From NCBI GenBank assembly GCA_963729935.1, contig CAVSPW010000002.1, positions 434,001 to 498,000 of the forward strand: a DNA stretch of 64,000 bases, read 5' to 3'. Below are positions 17,054 to 26,777 of the stretch, piece by piece (within the stretch, counting starts at the first letter, position 1; each line of letters begins with the position of its first letter). The DNA comes from CAIKMD01 sp963729935. GTDB lineage: Bacteria; Pseudomonadota; Alphaproteobacteria; ATCC43930; CGMCC-115725. A program made the translations under genes and the position numbers. The notes beneath the pieces are model-generated. The model was given only the letters and a program-made list of their open reading frames with translations, was not told the DNA's origin and searched no databases.

Positions 17054-17103
17054 GCCGCAACCTTCGCGCCCAGAAATTGGCGCCCGGCGTCTCGCCGGCC
17101 CCC

Positions 17104-20100
17104 TCAATGCATCGGGCGGCCGAGCGCGTTGGCCAGCACGAGATAGAGCTTGCCGACATCCGCGGTGACGAAAGTCGCCCCCATCACGTCGGCCCGGTCG
17201 ACGGTGCGCGCCTGGAGCAGGAGCTGCTCGAACTGATCCATGTAGCGCATCGCCTGCTCGCGGAAGGCGGAATCGAGCTCGAACTTCTCCTTGATCACCG
17301 TGCCGGTCTGGCGCTCCTGCAACTGAAGTATGTAGCGCGCGAATACGCCGCGTTCGCCGCTATGGAAGCGTTTCCAGATCGCGTCCGGCACCGGCTGCTC
17401 CAGGATGCGCGCAAGATCGACCGATAGGGATTGCAGGGTCTCGATAATGAAGGTCGCCGATTTGAGGAACGTATCGGTCTGATTGCTCTGCGCCTGCTCG
17501 CGCATGCGTTGCGCAAGGGCGGCGGCATCGTTCGCCGCCTTGAGAAAGGTCTGAGTCTGCGAGCGGAAGACGTCGCTTGCCTCTTTGGCGCGGGTGCCGG
17601 CTTGTTCGGCGGCGCCGACCAGCGCGCTCGATTGGCTGTGGTAGATCTCGCTGATTTCGCGCAAGCGCTCGACCGTCCGGTCGGTGGCGGCGTTGAGTTC
17701 CGCCGCCTGACCGCGCAGCACGCCGCGCGAGGCATCGAGCCGCGCATTCGCTTGCTCCAACATCGCGCTGAGTTCGACGATCTGCCGGCTGACCTGCTCC
17801 GCAGTGTCGTCGCGGCGATGCGTCACGGCATCGCCCGCCGCGACAAAGCGCGCCACTTCGGCTCGCGCGGCAGCGCCAAGCTCTTCGATCCGCTGCGAAA
17901 CCGAGGCCGCCGCTTCGCCGATCGCGCCGAAATGCTCGTCGAGAATGCCGCGCGCGCCCTGCATGCGCCCGACCGTCTGCTCGACCGCGCCCGCCAATTC
18001 CTGGACATGCTGGCGGAACTGGCCGCCGACATCGCGCAAGGTTGCGCCCGCCGCGTCGCCCGCGGCGGTCACCCCTAGGCCGACCGCGTCGAACTGCTTC
18101 GCAATATCGATCAACGCCGAATTGGCGCTGTCGGAGGTCTGGCCCAGCAACGCCGCTTGCTCATCGATCGCCTTCACGCGCTCGATCATGCGCCGCTCGA
18201 CGGCCTCGCTCGCGGCGTCGGCGATGCGGCTGTGATCGACGAGGAGGCGGCCGATCTCGTCGGCGCGGGCGGCCGAGCGTTCGGTCGCCTCGGTCATCGC
18301 CGCGGCACCGTGCTGCAAGGTGTTGTCGACCGCCGCGCCGATGATCGCGAGTCGGTCCGCCGCGCCGGCCATTTCGGCGAGTTGCCGCACCAAGACACCG
18401 TTGACCCTGTCGCTGTGGTCGGCCACCAGCATGGCCGCTTCGTTCAAGCGCCGGACATGGCCGTCGAGCGCACCGTCGGCGAATTTCGCCTGCTCGACCG
18501 TATCGGCCGCTACCCGCGCGAGAAGATCGGATTGACGCTGCAGCAGCGCGCGAATCTCGGTGACCTGGGTTTCCATGTTGCCGCGCGCGACGTTGAAATG
18601 CCCGACCTCCCCGGCAAAGGCGTCGTGCAATTGCTCGACATAGGCCGCGACCTGCTGGCCGACCTCGCGCAGGGCGACCACCTCGCGAATGAGGATCTGG
18701 GCCACCCCTTCCATCTCCGCGCGCGCCTCGCCGGCCACCCCGGCCAATTCGCCGATCTGGCCGTTGACCGAATCATGCGCGCGGCGGAGTTCCTCGACCG
18801 CCCGCGCCGTGGTCGATTGCAACTGCAGCACGCGGGACGCCGCTCCCTCGCCCGTCGCCGTCAGCTGCGTCCCGGTTTGCGTCAAGGCCTCGACCGCGCC
18901 GCGGATCTGGCGGACGCCCGATTCCGCGGCTGCGGCCACGCCTTGTTCGAGCCCGCCGATCGCCGCGCGCGCGCGCGAGACGCTGGCCTCAACCGCATCC
19001 GCCATGTCCTCGCCGCGTCGTATCAAAGCGGCCTCGACCTGGGCCGCGCTCTCTTCAAGCACGACCATGGCGGCGCGGATGCCCGCGACGCCGCTGTCGC
19101 CCGCTTGGACCGCGGTCTCATCGAGCGCGCTCAGCGCGGCGCGCAGCCGGGCGATATTCGCCTCGGCGGCGTCGACGACGTCGGCGCCGCGGCGCGTCAA
19201 TGCCGCCATCGAATCGGACGCGCTCGACTGCAGCGTATGGATCACCTCGCGCACCTTCGCCGCCGTCCCGTCGGCCGCTTCGGCCGCTTGGGCGCCGGCA
19301 TCGGCAATTAACGCGATCTGCGTCCGCAGATGCGCGCCCGCCTGATCGATCTGCGTCCCGCCCTGGCGCGCCGCCGAAATCACCGCCTCGGCCTGGCTCG
19401 CAAAGCCGATGCCGAATTCGCGCAAACGCGCCAGCGCTTCGCCCGCGACATTGGCAAGCGTCTGGGCCTGACCGACGAGCGCCGCGTTGGCGGCCTCCGC
19501 CTGTCGCGTGGTCTGCGCGGATTGCGCCACCAGGCTGGCGCCGCTTTCATGCAGCTTCGCGCCGACCTGTTCGGCGCGCAGCGCGGTTTCGGTGACGGCA
19601 GCCAAGAGCGCTTGCGTCTCGCCGCGCAAGACCGTGCCGCTGCGCTCGGACACCGCCAGGGTTTCGCGCGCCACCTGGTCGAGCCGCGTCGCCGCCTCGG
19701 CCAGCAGGCGCTCGACTGCGCTGCGGTGCCCCGCGAGTCGCTCCACCGCGCCATCACCGGCCTGGGCAATCGTCGTCGCCAGCGAGTTCGTCTGGGCCGT
19801 GATGCGATCGACCGCGGCAGCCACTTCGCGGCCGACGCGCTCGGCCGCGCCATCGAACTGTTCGGCGGCGTTGCCGGCGGCCTTGCCGAGGGCCTCGCTG
19901 ATCGCGCGTCCCAGCTGTTCCGCGCGCTCGATGATGCGCGATCCCGCGGTCTCGATCCCGCGGTCGACCGCCTGCTGGACCGCAGCCACGTGAACGCGCA
20001 GCCGGTCGATGGCCATGTCGAGATCGGCACTCGCCGCATGCTGCAGCGCCGCCGATTCATCGGCGAGGGTCTCCGTCAATTTCGCCAGCGGGGCAACCGC

Positions 20101-20565
20101 CGCAGCCAAGTCGCTGCGCGCATATTCGGCGCGTTCGACCACGCCGTTGACGCTCGATACCGCGCCGGTGACGAGCGAACCGAGGTTTTCGGTGCTGAGC
20201 CTCAAGCGCGATGCCGCGTCCTCGCCGGCCGCGTTGAGCTCCTCCATCTGCTGGCGCAGAGCGGTAAGCGTCAGCCGCGAGCGCTCGTCGAAGCGGCTGG
20301 GCACGCCCTGTAGCAGGATCAGTTGCTCGGCGAGGCGCGCGGTGACGCGCTCGAGACGCTCCGTACGCTCTTGCGAGGCGCCGACGCTCCAGAGCGCAAG
20401 CGCCGGAGCGATCGCGGCCAACAGCACCAGCGCGATCTCGTGAGGCAGCAGGGAAAACAACACGCCCCAGCCGACGAAGAAGCTGATATAGCCGCCGCAG
20501 ACAGCGAGCCAGATCACGCCGAGGACCGGTCCGGAAATAACGCAACTCCACGAGCCCAAGGCCAA
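17104..20565 (-). CDS. Large membrane-anchored coiled-coil protein
   Basis: A 1153-residue protein. Two hydrophobic helices lie near residues 10-30 and 37-58, followed by more than 900 residues of Ala/Glu/Gln/Arg-rich predicted coiled coil with no enzyme motif. The last 120 residues form a more ordered helical domain (ETLQSLSVDLARILEQPVP, FHSGERGVFARYILQLQERQ, a KLYLVLANALG end) that looks like the conserved part. The TTG start at 20565 is preceded by GGGGAG. Within the coil is a 58-residue tandem duplication. Proteins of this layout occur in alphaproteobacteria without known function; a cell-envelope or division scaffold is plausible but unproven. It is not a chemoreceptor: I see no conserved methyl-accepting hairpin. 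Confidence 0.88.
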   Translation of the reverse strand: MALGSWSCVISGPVLGVIWLAVCGGYISFFVGWGVLFSLLPHEIALVLLAAIAPALALWSVGASQERTERLERVTARLAEQLILLQGVPSRFDERSRLTLTALRQQMEELNAAGEDAASRLRLSTENLGSLVTGAVSSVNGVVERAEYARSDLAAAVAPLAKLTETLADESAALQHAASADLDMAIDRLRVHVAAVQQAVDRGIETAGSRIIERAEQLGRAISEALGKAAGNAAEQFDGAAERVGREVAAAVDRITAQTNSLATTIAQAGDGAVERLAGHRSAVERLLAEAATRLDQVARETLAVSERSGTVLRGETQALLAAVTETALRAEQVGAKLHESGASLVAQSAQTTRQAEAANAALVGQAQTLANVAGEALARLREFGIGFASQAEAVISAARQGGTQIDQAGAHLRTQIALIADAGAQAAEAADGTAAKVREVIHTLQSSASDSMAALTRRGADVVDAAEANIARLRAALSALDETAVQAGDSGVAGIRAAMVVLEESAAQVEAALIRRGEDMADAVEASVSRARAAIGGLEQGVAAAAESGVRQIRGAVEALTQTGTQLTATGEGAASRVLQLQSTTARAVEELRRAHDSVNGQIGELAGVAGEARAEMEGVAQILIREVVALREVGQQVAAYVEQLHDAFAGEVGHFNVARGNMETQVTEIRALLQRQSDLLARVAADTVEQAKFADGALDGHVRRLNEAAMLVADHSDRVNGVLVRQLAEMAGAADRLAIIGAAVDNTLQHGAAAMTEATERSAARADEIGRLLVDHSRIADAASEAVERRMIERVKAIDEQAALLGQTSDSANSALIDIAKQFDAVGLGVTAAGDAAGATLRDVGGQFRQHVQELAGAVEQTVGRMQGARGILDEHFGAIGEAAASVSQRIEELGAAARAEVARFVAAGDAVTHRRDDTAEQVSRQIVELSAMLEQANARLDASRGVLRGQAAELNAATDRTVERLREISEIYHSQSSALVGAAEQAGTRAKEASDVFRSQTQTFLKAANDAAALAQRMREQAQSNQTDTFLKSATFIIETLQSLSVDLARILEQPVPDAIWKRFHSGERGVFARYILQLQERQTGTVIKEKFELDSAFREQAMRYMDQFEQLLLQARTVDRADVMGATFVTADVGKLYLVLANALGRPMH
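18847..19194 (-). repeat. 58-residue tandem duplication inside the coiled-coil gene
   Basis: Two consecutive units of exactly 174 bases (19194-19021 and 19020-18847) encode imperfect copies. Each opens with RRGxDxxDAxEA and contains SGVxxIRxA near the middle. The copies have diverged at many residues, so this is an old in-frame duplication. Confidence 0.8.
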
Positions 20566-20636
20566 CAGCCGCTCCCCTCTTACGCGCCCCTGTTGCCGCG
20601 CATCATGCTAAAGACTCGCTCATCCCTCCGGGCGCG

Positions 20637-21089
20637 TCAACTTGCACCCGCGATCCGCTGGAGCGCGGCCCGCATCGGTTCGGGCAAAGCTTCCGGCCGG
20701 CGGCTCTGCCGGTCGACATAGACGTGGACGAAATAGCCTGCGGCCGCCGCCGTTTGCTCGCCGAGGCGGAAAATCCCGACTTCGTAGCGCACGCTGCTGC
20801 GGCCCAGCCGCCCGACGCGCAGGCCCGCCTCGATCACGTCGGGAAAGGCGAGCGGTTGGAAATAGCGGCACATGGTCTCGACCACGAGACCGATCACCGA
20901 TCCGCCATGGATGTCGAGCGCGCCGGCCGCGATGAGATAATGATTCACCACCGTATCGAAGTAGGAATAATAGACCACGTTGTTGACGTGGCCGTAGATG
21001 TCGTTGTCCATCCAGCGGGTCGGGATCGCGAGAAAATGCCGATAATCGGCGCGAACCGGCGGCGGGAGTCTCTCCTCGGGACCGCTCAT
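20637..21089 (-). CDS. Acyl-CoA thioesterase (4-hydroxybenzoyl-CoA thioesterase family)
   Basis: A 150-residue hotdog-fold thioesterase. The motif TRWMDNDIYGHVNNVVYYSYFD (two adjacent parts, near residues 24-45) contains the catalytic Asp of the 4HBT/FadM subgroup. Further along are GSVIGLVVETMCRYFQPL and a YFVHVYVDRQSRRPEALPE end. It hydrolyses acyl-CoA thioesters in the cytoplasm; the chain preference cannot be read. The ATG at 21089 is chosen because the upstream in-frame extension overlaps the DUF1192 gene in a different frame. It sits 25 bases downstream of that gene on the same strand. Confidence 0.9.
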   Translation of the reverse strand: MSGPEERLPPPVRADYRHFLAIPTRWMDNDIYGHVNNVVYYSYFDTVVNHYLIAAGALDIHGGSVIGLVVETMCRYFQPLAFPDVIEAGLRVGRLGRSSVRYEVGIFRLGEQTAAAAGYFVHVYVDRQSRRPEALPEPMRAALQRIAGAS

Positions 21090-21114
21090 GGCGCTTTGAT
21101 GAGCATCGCCGGCC

Positions 21115-21297
21115 TTAGCGCTTGAACAGGCTTTCGGCGCCGCCGCGCTGCTTGCGCTTGGCGGCGATCTCCTCGCGCGCGCGTCCGATCTCCGCTTCGA
21201 GCTCATGGATATAGACTTCGAGCTCGGCGATCGCCATCGGCGCGAGATCGCGCTTCTTGGCGGGTTGACGCAGCGGTGCCAGATCGTCCTCATCCAC
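21115..21297 (-). CDS. DUF1192 family protein
   Basis: A 60-residue hydrophilic protein matching the DUF1192 pattern of alphaproteobacteria: an MDEDDLAP start, the segment MAIAELEVYIHELEAEIGRA at residues 21-40, and a basic AAKRKQRGGAESLFKR end. The centre is a single amphipathic helix or short coiled coil. It is divergent from the quinone oxidoreductase at 21385, an arrangement I recall from other alphaproteobacteria. Function unknown. Confidence 0.88.
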   Translation of the reverse strand: MDEDDLAPLRQPAKKRDLAPMAIAELEVYIHELEAEIGRAREEIAAKRKQRGGAESLFKR

Positions 21298-21384
21298 GCG
21301 GTCGCACTCCCTGTCGGCGGTTGCCAGTTTGGCGCGATCAGGCTAGAGGTGCAATCGACACGCAATGCGCAGGATCAAGACCGC

Positions 21385-22386
21385 ATGACCACGCCGCCCG
21401 ATACGATGACCGTGATCGAGATCGCGAGCCCGGGCGGGCCCGAGGTCCTCCGGCCGACGACGCGCCCGGTGCCGGTTCCCGGCGCCGGCGAAGTGCTGAT
21501 CGCAGTGGCCGCCGCGGGCATCAATCGCCCCGACATCATGCAGCGCAAAGGCCAGTATCCGCCGCCGCCGGGCGCGTCCGACATCCCGGGCCTCGAGATC
21601 GCCGGTACGGTCGCGGCAATCGGACTGGGCGTCCATCATTTGAAGATCGGGGACGAGGTGTGCGCGCTGGTAACGGGTGGCGGCTACGCGACCTATTGCG
21701 TGGCGCCGGTGCCGCAATGCCTGCCCGTGCCCAAAGGCTTCAGCATGGTCGAAGCCGCCGCCCTGCCCGAAACCTTCTTCACGGTCTGGCACAACGTATT
21801 CGAGCGCGGCAAGCTCCGGCGAGGCGAATCCATCCTCATTCACGGCGGATCGAGCGGCATCGGCACGGTGGCGATCCAGTTGGCCCGCGCCTTTGGCGCG
21901 GCGGCGATCTTCGCCACGGCCGGCAGCCGCGACAAATGCCATGCCTGCGAAAAATTGGGCGCGACCCGCGGCATCGACTACAAGCACGAGGATTTCGTCC
22001 AGGTCATACGCGAAGCGACCGCCAATCGCGGCGTCGATGTCGTTCTCGACATGGTGGGCGGCGATTACATTCAGAAGAATTTGAGCGTCCTCGCGGTCGA
22101 AGGCCGCCATGTCAGCATCGCGACGCAGCATGGCGTGACGGCCGAGGTCAATTTCGTCTCGATCATGGGCAAAAGGCTGACCTTGACCGGTTCGGGTCTG
22201 CGGCCCCGCAGCGTCGAAGACAAAGGAGCGATGGCCGCCGCGATGCGGCGCGAAGTCTGGCCGCTCATGGACGCCGGAAAGGTCAAGCCCGTGATCTACC
22301 GCACCTTTCCGCTGGCCGAGGCCGGCGAGGCGCATCGTCTGCTCGAGAGTTCATCCCACATCGGCAAGATCATCCTGTCGGTCTGA
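21385..22386 (+). CDS. NAD(P)H-quinone oxidoreductase (zeta-crystallin/PIG3 type)
   Basis: A 333-residue member of the zinc-free medium-chain dehydrogenase superfamily. The GroES-like N-terminal domain has AAAGINRPDIMQRKGQYPPP. The nucleotide-binding domain contains ILIHGGSSGIGTVAIQLARA with the NADP-preferring AxxGxxG-type loop. The C-terminal segment HRLLESSSHIGKIILSV is typical of PIG3-like quinone reductases. Zinc-ligand cysteines are absent. The ATG at 21385 precedes the conserved MTVIEI start by seven residues. It reduces quinones with NADPH; the natural substrate is unknown. Confidence 0.93.
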   Translation: MTTPPDTMTVIEIASPGGPEVLRPTTRPVPVPGAGEVLIAVAAAGINRPDIMQRKGQYPPPPGASDIPGLEIAGTVAAIGLGVHHLKIGDEVCALVTGGGYATYCVAPVPQCLPVPKGFSMVEAAALPETFFTVWHNVFERGKLRRGESILIHGGSSGIGTVAIQLARAFGAAAIFATAGSRDKCHACEKLGATRGIDYKHEDFVQVIREATANRGVDVVLDMVGGDYIQKNLSVLAVEGRHVSIATQHGVTAEVNFVSIMGKRLTLTGSGLRPRSVEDKGAMAAAMRREVWPLMDAGKVKPVIYRTFPLAEAGEAHRLLESSSHIGKIILSV

Positions 22387-22514
22387 CGCCCCGGGCGCCG
22401 CGCCGGGGCACCTGCCCCCGCCCCTCTTCCCAGGAGGGCGGCAAATGGCTATATAAGTCAGATCTCCGACATGATGACCCGCCCTTCAAAAGACCTCGCA
22501 ATCGAGGAGGAACG

Positions 22515-23117
22515 ATGACTTTGCCGTTGATGCCCAAGGCCAGCGCCGTCTGGCTGGTCGAGCACACCTCGCTCACTTTCGACCAAATCGGCGAGTTTTG
22601 CGGCCTTCATCCGCTCGAAGTCCAGGCGATTGCCGATGGCGAAGTCGCATTGCAGATGCAGGGGCTCGACCCCATCGCCAATGGCCAGATCACGATCGAG
22701 GAAATCGAGCGCTGCCAGAAGGATCCCAATGCGCGGCTCGAGATCGCCAAACAGGCGCATCCCGTCGAATTGGTGAAGCATTCGGGCCCGCGTTATACGC
22801 CGATCGCCAAGCGCCAGGACAAACCGGACGCGATTTCGTGGCTCTTGAAGAATCATCCGGAGCTGAGCGACGGCCAGATCTCGAAACTGGTGGGCACGAC
22901 CAAGCCGACGATCCAAGCGGTGCGCGACCGCACCCATTGGAACTCCACCAACATCAAGCCCCGTCACCCGGTCGCGCTCGGCCTGTGCACGATGGAAATG
23001 CTGGAAGCCGCCGTCACCCGCGCCAATCGCGGCAAGAAGCGCGCCGAGGGCGACGGGCCGCTGGTGAAGCCGCCCACCCTCGAAGACGTCGCCGGCACCG
23101 AGGACGCAGCACCCTAA
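22515..23117 (+). CDS. trcR: Cell cycle transcriptional regulator TrcR (DUF1013)
   Basis: A 200-residue protein of the DUF1013 family, almost confined to alphaproteobacteria and named TrcR in cell-cycle work. It begins LPLMPKASAVWLVEHTSLTF and carries two helix-turn-helix-like stretches: FDQIGEFCGLHPLEVQAIAD and SDGQISKLVGTTKPTIQAVR. A conserved HWNSTNIKPRHPVALGLC block follows. The ATG at 22515 is preceded by GAGGAGGAACG, a strong ribosome binding site. The product is probably a cytoplasmic DNA-binding regulator. It is a single-gene unit between the quinone reductase and the convergent acyl-CoA synthetase. Confidence 0.93.
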   Translation: MTLPLMPKASAVWLVEHTSLTFDQIGEFCGLHPLEVQAIADGEVALQMQGLDPIANGQITIEEIERCQKDPNARLEIAKQAHPVELVKHSGPRYTPIAKRQDKPDAISWLLKNHPELSDGQISKLVGTTKPTIQAVRDRTHWNSTNIKPRHPVALGLCTMEMLEAAVTRANRGKKRAEGDGPLVKPPTLEDVAGTEDAAP

Positions 23118-23162
23118 TCTCCGCCAGGGTGCGTTACGGCCGGCCTTCCCGATGGCTCGGCC

Positions 23163-25064
23163 TCAGGCTTTCGCGGTTCCGAGGCCTGCGCTTTTGAGGC
23201 TCTCCCCGATCTCGTCCAAGATGGCCGGATCATCGATCGTTGCCGGTATCTTATAGGCGTCGCCGTCGGCGATAGCGCGCATCGTGCCGCGCAGGATCTT
23301 GCCCGAGCGCGTCTTCGGCAGACGTTCGACGATGACTGCCAGTTTGAAGCTGGCGACCGGTCCGATACGCTCGCGCACGAGCTGGACGACTTCCTCGGCG
23401 ATTTGTGCGCGCTCCGTCTTCGCCCCGGTCCGCAACACGAGAAACCCAAGCGGCACCTGCCCCTTCAAATTATCGGCGACCCCGATTACCGCGCATTCGG
23501 CGACCTCGGCATGAGAGGCAAGCACTTCCTCGATCGCCCCGGTCGAGAGCCGGTGACCCGCGACATTGATGATGTCGTCGGTCCGGGTCATCACGAAGAC
23601 GTAGCCTTCCGCGTCGATATAGCCGGCGTCGGCGGTGTGATAGTAGCCGGGATAATCGGCGAGATAGGCCTTCACGTAGCGCTCTTCCGCCTGCCACAAG
23701 GTCGGCGACGCGCCGGGCGGCAATGGGAGCTTTATGCAGAGTGCACCGATCTCGCCCGGTTTCATCACCTCACCCGAGGGATCGAGCACGCGCAGATCAT
23801 AGCCCGGCACGGCGCGCGTGGCCGAGCCATGCTTCACCGCTTGCGGCCCCATGCCGACGCAATTGGCGGCGATGGCCCAGCCGGTCTCGGTCTGCCACCA
23901 ATGATCGATCACCGGTATCTTGAGCTGCGTCTCCGCCCATTGCACGGTCGCCGGATCGGCGCGTTCGCCCGCCAGAAAGAGCGTGCGAAATTTCGCGAGG
24001 TCATAGCGGCGGATAAAGTGGCCGTCGGGATCATCGCGCCGGATCGCGCGGAAAGCGGTGGGGGCCGTGAACATCGCGTCGACGCCGTGCTCGGCAATGA
24101 GGCGCCAATAGGCGCCGGCGTCCGGCGTGCCGACCGGCTTGCCCTCGTAAAGGACGGTGGTGCAACCATAGAGCAATGGCGCGTAGACGATGTAGGAATG
24201 GCCGACGACCCAGCCGACATCCGATGCCGCGAAGAACACCTCGCCGGGCTTCATCCCATAGACATTCGCCATCGACCAATGAAGCGCGACGGCATGCCCG
24301 CCATTGTCGCGCACGATGCCCTTGGGCTGTCCGGTCGTGCCCGAGGTATAGAGGATATAAAGCGGATCGGTCGCTTCGAGCGTGACGCAGGCCGCCGGCT
24401 CCGCTTTCGCGACTGTCGTCTCCCAATCATGGTCGCGGCCGAACACGAGTTCGCAGGGCTGCGTCGGCCGTTGCAGGATGAGGGTCGACGGCTTGGTCTG
24501 GGCGAGCGCGATCGCGTGATCGAGCAGCGGCTTATAGGCGATGACGCGGCCCGGCTCGATGCCGCAAGAGGCCGAGAGGACGAGCTTGGGCTTGGCGTCG
24601 TCGATGCGGGTCGCGAGCTCAGGCGCCGCGAAACCGCCAAACACGACCGAGTGAATGGCGCCGATGCGGGCGCAAGCGAGCATCGCCATCACCGCCTCGG
24701 GCACGAGCGGCATGTAGATGATGACCCGGTCGCCGCGCGCGACCCCAAGGGCCGTGAGCGCGCCTGCCAGCTTCGCGACCGCGTCGCGCAATTGGCGATA
24801 GGTGAAGCGCTTCACCTGTCCGGTGACCGGGCTGTCATAGATCAGCGCCAATTGCGCGGCACGGCCGCGCTCGACATGACGGTCGAGCGCATTCCAGCAG
24901 GTGTTGAGTTGGCCGCCGCGGAACCAGCGATCGAACGGCTTGCGGCTCTGATCGAGCACGCGGTCCCAGCGCCGCTCCCAATCGATCGCGGCGGCGGCCT
25001 CGCTCCAGAAACCCTCGGGATCCGCGAGCGAGCGACGATGCTCCTCCACCTGGCGGCTGATCAT
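23163..25064 (-). CDS. prpE: Propionate--CoA ligase-like acyl-CoA synthetase
   Basis: A 633-residue ANL-superfamily enzyme, the length of PrpE and acetyl-CoA synthetase. The adenylation motifs are ILYTSGTTGQPKGIVRDNGG, the WWQTETGWAI block and the C-terminal VMTRTDDIINVAGHRLSTGA. The extreme C-terminus carries KTRSGKILRGTMR, containing the acetylatable, catalytic lysine. The DNGGHA extension after the P-loop is typical of PrpE rather than Acs. The ATG at 25064 follows GGGAGGATGCGCC. It activates propionate or a short-chain acid as the CoA ester. It diverges from another acyl-CoA synthetase 82 bases away, so the two may share a regulatory region. Confidence 0.92.
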   Translation of the reverse strand: MISRQVEEHRRSLADPEGFWSEAAAAIDWERRWDRVLDQSRKPFDRWFRGGQLNTCWNALDRHVERGRAAQLALIYDSPVTGQVKRFTYRQLRDAVAKLAGALTALGVARGDRVIIYMPLVPEAVMAMLACARIGAIHSVVFGGFAAPELATRIDDAKPKLVLSASCGIEPGRVIAYKPLLDHAIALAQTKPSTLILQRPTQPCELVFGRDHDWETTVAKAEPAACVTLEATDPLYILYTSGTTGQPKGIVRDNGGHAVALHWSMANVYGMKPGEVFFAASDVGWVVGHSYIVYAPLLYGCTTVLYEGKPVGTPDAGAYWRLIAEHGVDAMFTAPTAFRAIRRDDPDGHFIRRYDLAKFRTLFLAGERADPATVQWAETQLKIPVIDHWWQTETGWAIAANCVGMGPQAVKHGSATRAVPGYDLRVLDPSGEVMKPGEIGALCIKLPLPPGASPTLWQAEERYVKAYLADYPGYYHTADAGYIDAEGYVFVMTRTDDIINVAGHRLSTGAIEEVLASHAEVAECAVIGVADNLKGQVPLGFLVLRTGAKTERAQIAEEVVQLVRERIGPVASFKLAVIVERLPKTRSGKILRGTMRAIADGDAYKIPATIDDPAILDEIGESLKSAGLGTAKA

Positions 25065-25146
25065 GGCGCATCCTCCCTTCGCCCGAACTGGGCTATTATG
25101 TGCGGCAAATTCCGGCTCTTGCCAAGCGGCCGGAAAGGAGGAGACG

Positions 25147-26772
25147 GTGCCCAACCCCTATACCGTCGGGCTCGACCGCAACGCGGCGAACCACATGCCG
25201 CTGACGCCTTTGAGCTTTCTGACGCGCGCGGCCGCCACCCATCCGGAGCGGATTGCCGTCATCCATGGCCGCCGGCGCTACAGCTGGGCCGAGACCGAAG
25301 CACGCTGCCGCCGGCTCGCCGGCGCGCTGAAACGCCACGGCATCGGCAAGAACGATACGGTCGCGGTCATGGCCGCGAACACGCCCGAGCTATTCGAGGC
25401 GCATTTCGGAGTGCCGATGGCGGGAGCGGTGCTGAACGCGCTCAACACCCGGCTCGATGCGGCGACGGTCGCGTTCATCCTGGAGCATGGCGAGGCGAAG
25501 CTCTTGATCACCGACCGCGAGTTCCATTCCGTCGTCGAAACGGCGCTCGCCTTGCTCAAGCGGCCAATCCTCGTCATCGACATCGACGATGAGTTGGCGC
25601 CGCCCGGCAGGCTACTCGGCACGATGGATTACGAGCGCTTCCTCGCCGATGCCGATCCCGGCCTCGCAGCCGAGGCTCCCGAGGACGAATGGGACGCGAT
25701 CGCGCTCAATTACACGTCGGGCACGACGGGAAATCCCAAGGGCGTCGTCTATCACCATCGCGGCGCGTTCCTCAATGCGATCGGCAATGCTCTGGTCTGG
25801 AGCCTGCCGCAGCACCCGGTCTATCTCTGGACCTTGCCGATGTTCCATTGCAACGGATGGTGCTTCCCCTGGACCATCACCGCGCTGGCCGGTACGCATG
25901 TCTGCCTGCGCCGCGTCGAGCCGGGCGAGATCTTTGCCGCGATCGAGCGCGAGAATGTCACCCATCTTTGCGGCGCACCCATCGTCATGACCATGCTGCT
26001 CAACGCGCCGCCGGAGCAGCGAAACCGCCTCACGCGCAAGATCGCGATGATGACCGCCGGCTCGCCGCCCCCCGCCGCGGTGCTCGAGGGGATCGAGGCG
26101 ATGGGTTTTGCCGTCACGCATGTCTATGGGCTGACCGAGGTCTACGGGCCTTCGGTCGTGTGCGAGTGGCACGACGCGTGGGACCAGGAGGCGCCCGCCG
26201 AGCGTGCCCGCCTCAAGGCGCGCCAGGGCGTGCGCTATCCGGTCCTCGAAGGGCTGATGGTGGGCGATCCACGGAGCCTCGCCCCCGTGCCGCAAGACGG
26301 CGCGACTCTGGGCGAGGTCTTCATGCGCGGCAATATCGTGATGAAAGGCTATCTCAAAAACGCGGCGGCGACGCGCGACGCCTTCGCCGGAGGCTGGTTC
26401 CATACCGGCGATCTCGGCGTCATCCATCCGGACGGCTATATCGAGCTCAAGGACCGCTCCAAGGACATCATCATTTCGGGCGGCGAGAACATCTCGACCA
26501 TCGAGGTCGAGAGCGTGCTCTATCGCCATCCGGCCGTCCTCGAAGCCGCCGTCGTGGCGCGCCCGGACCCGGTCTGGGGCGAGAGCCCTTGCGCTTTCGT
26601 CGCGCTGAAGCCGGGCGAGGGCGCCACCGCCGCAGATTTGATCGCGTTCTGCCGCGACCGCCTCGCCCATTTCAAGGTACCCAAGACCGTCGTCTTCGGG
26701 CCGCTACCCAAGACCTCGACCGGAAAGGTCCAAAAATTTCAACTGCGCGAGCAGGCGAAGAACCTGCCCTGA
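25147..26772 (+). CDS. AMP-dependent acyl-CoA synthetase (DmdB/medium-chain type)
   Basis: A 541-residue ANL-family ligase with the P-loop NYTSGTTGNPKGVVYHHRG, the VYGLTEVYGP loop, the YIELKDRSKDIIISGGENIS hinge and a C-terminal LPKTSTGKVQKFQLRE with the catalytic lysine. The N-terminus (NPYTVGLDRNAANHMPLTPL) matches the group that includes 3-methylmercaptopropionyl-CoA ligase DmdB and medium-chain fatty acid ligases. The GTG at 25147 follows AAAGGAGGAGAC. A DMSP role cannot be claimed, since no other dmd genes are visible. It is cytosolic. Confidence 0.92.
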   Translation: MPNPYTVGLDRNAANHMPLTPLSFLTRAAATHPERIAVIHGRRRYSWAETEARCRRLAGALKRHGIGKNDTVAVMAANTPELFEAHFGVPMAGAVLNALNTRLDAATVAFILEHGEAKLLITDREFHSVVETALALLKRPILVIDIDDELAPPGRLLGTMDYERFLADADPGLAAEAPEDEWDAIALNYTSGTTGNPKGVVYHHRGAFLNAIGNALVWSLPQHPVYLWTLPMFHCNGWCFPWTITALAGTHVCLRRVEPGEIFAAIERENVTHLCGAPIVMTMLLNAPPEQRNRLTRKIAMMTAGSPPPAAVLEGIEAMGFAVTHVYGLTEVYGPSVVCEWHDAWDQEAPAERARLKARQGVRYPVLEGLMVGDPRSLAPVPQDGATLGEVFMRGNIVMKGYLKNAAATRDAFAGGWFHTGDLGVIHPDGYIELKDRSKDIIISGGENISTIEVESVLYRHPAVLEAAVVARPDPVWGESPCAFVALKPGEGATAADLIAFCRDRLAHFKVPKTVVFGPLPKTSTGKVQKFQLREQAKNLP

Positions 26773-26777
26773 AAGGT

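Noticed and set aside
22387..22440. A terminator after the quinone oxidoreductase
   Set aside because: GCCCCGG/CCGGGGC can pair, but no T tract follows and the region is simply GC-rich.
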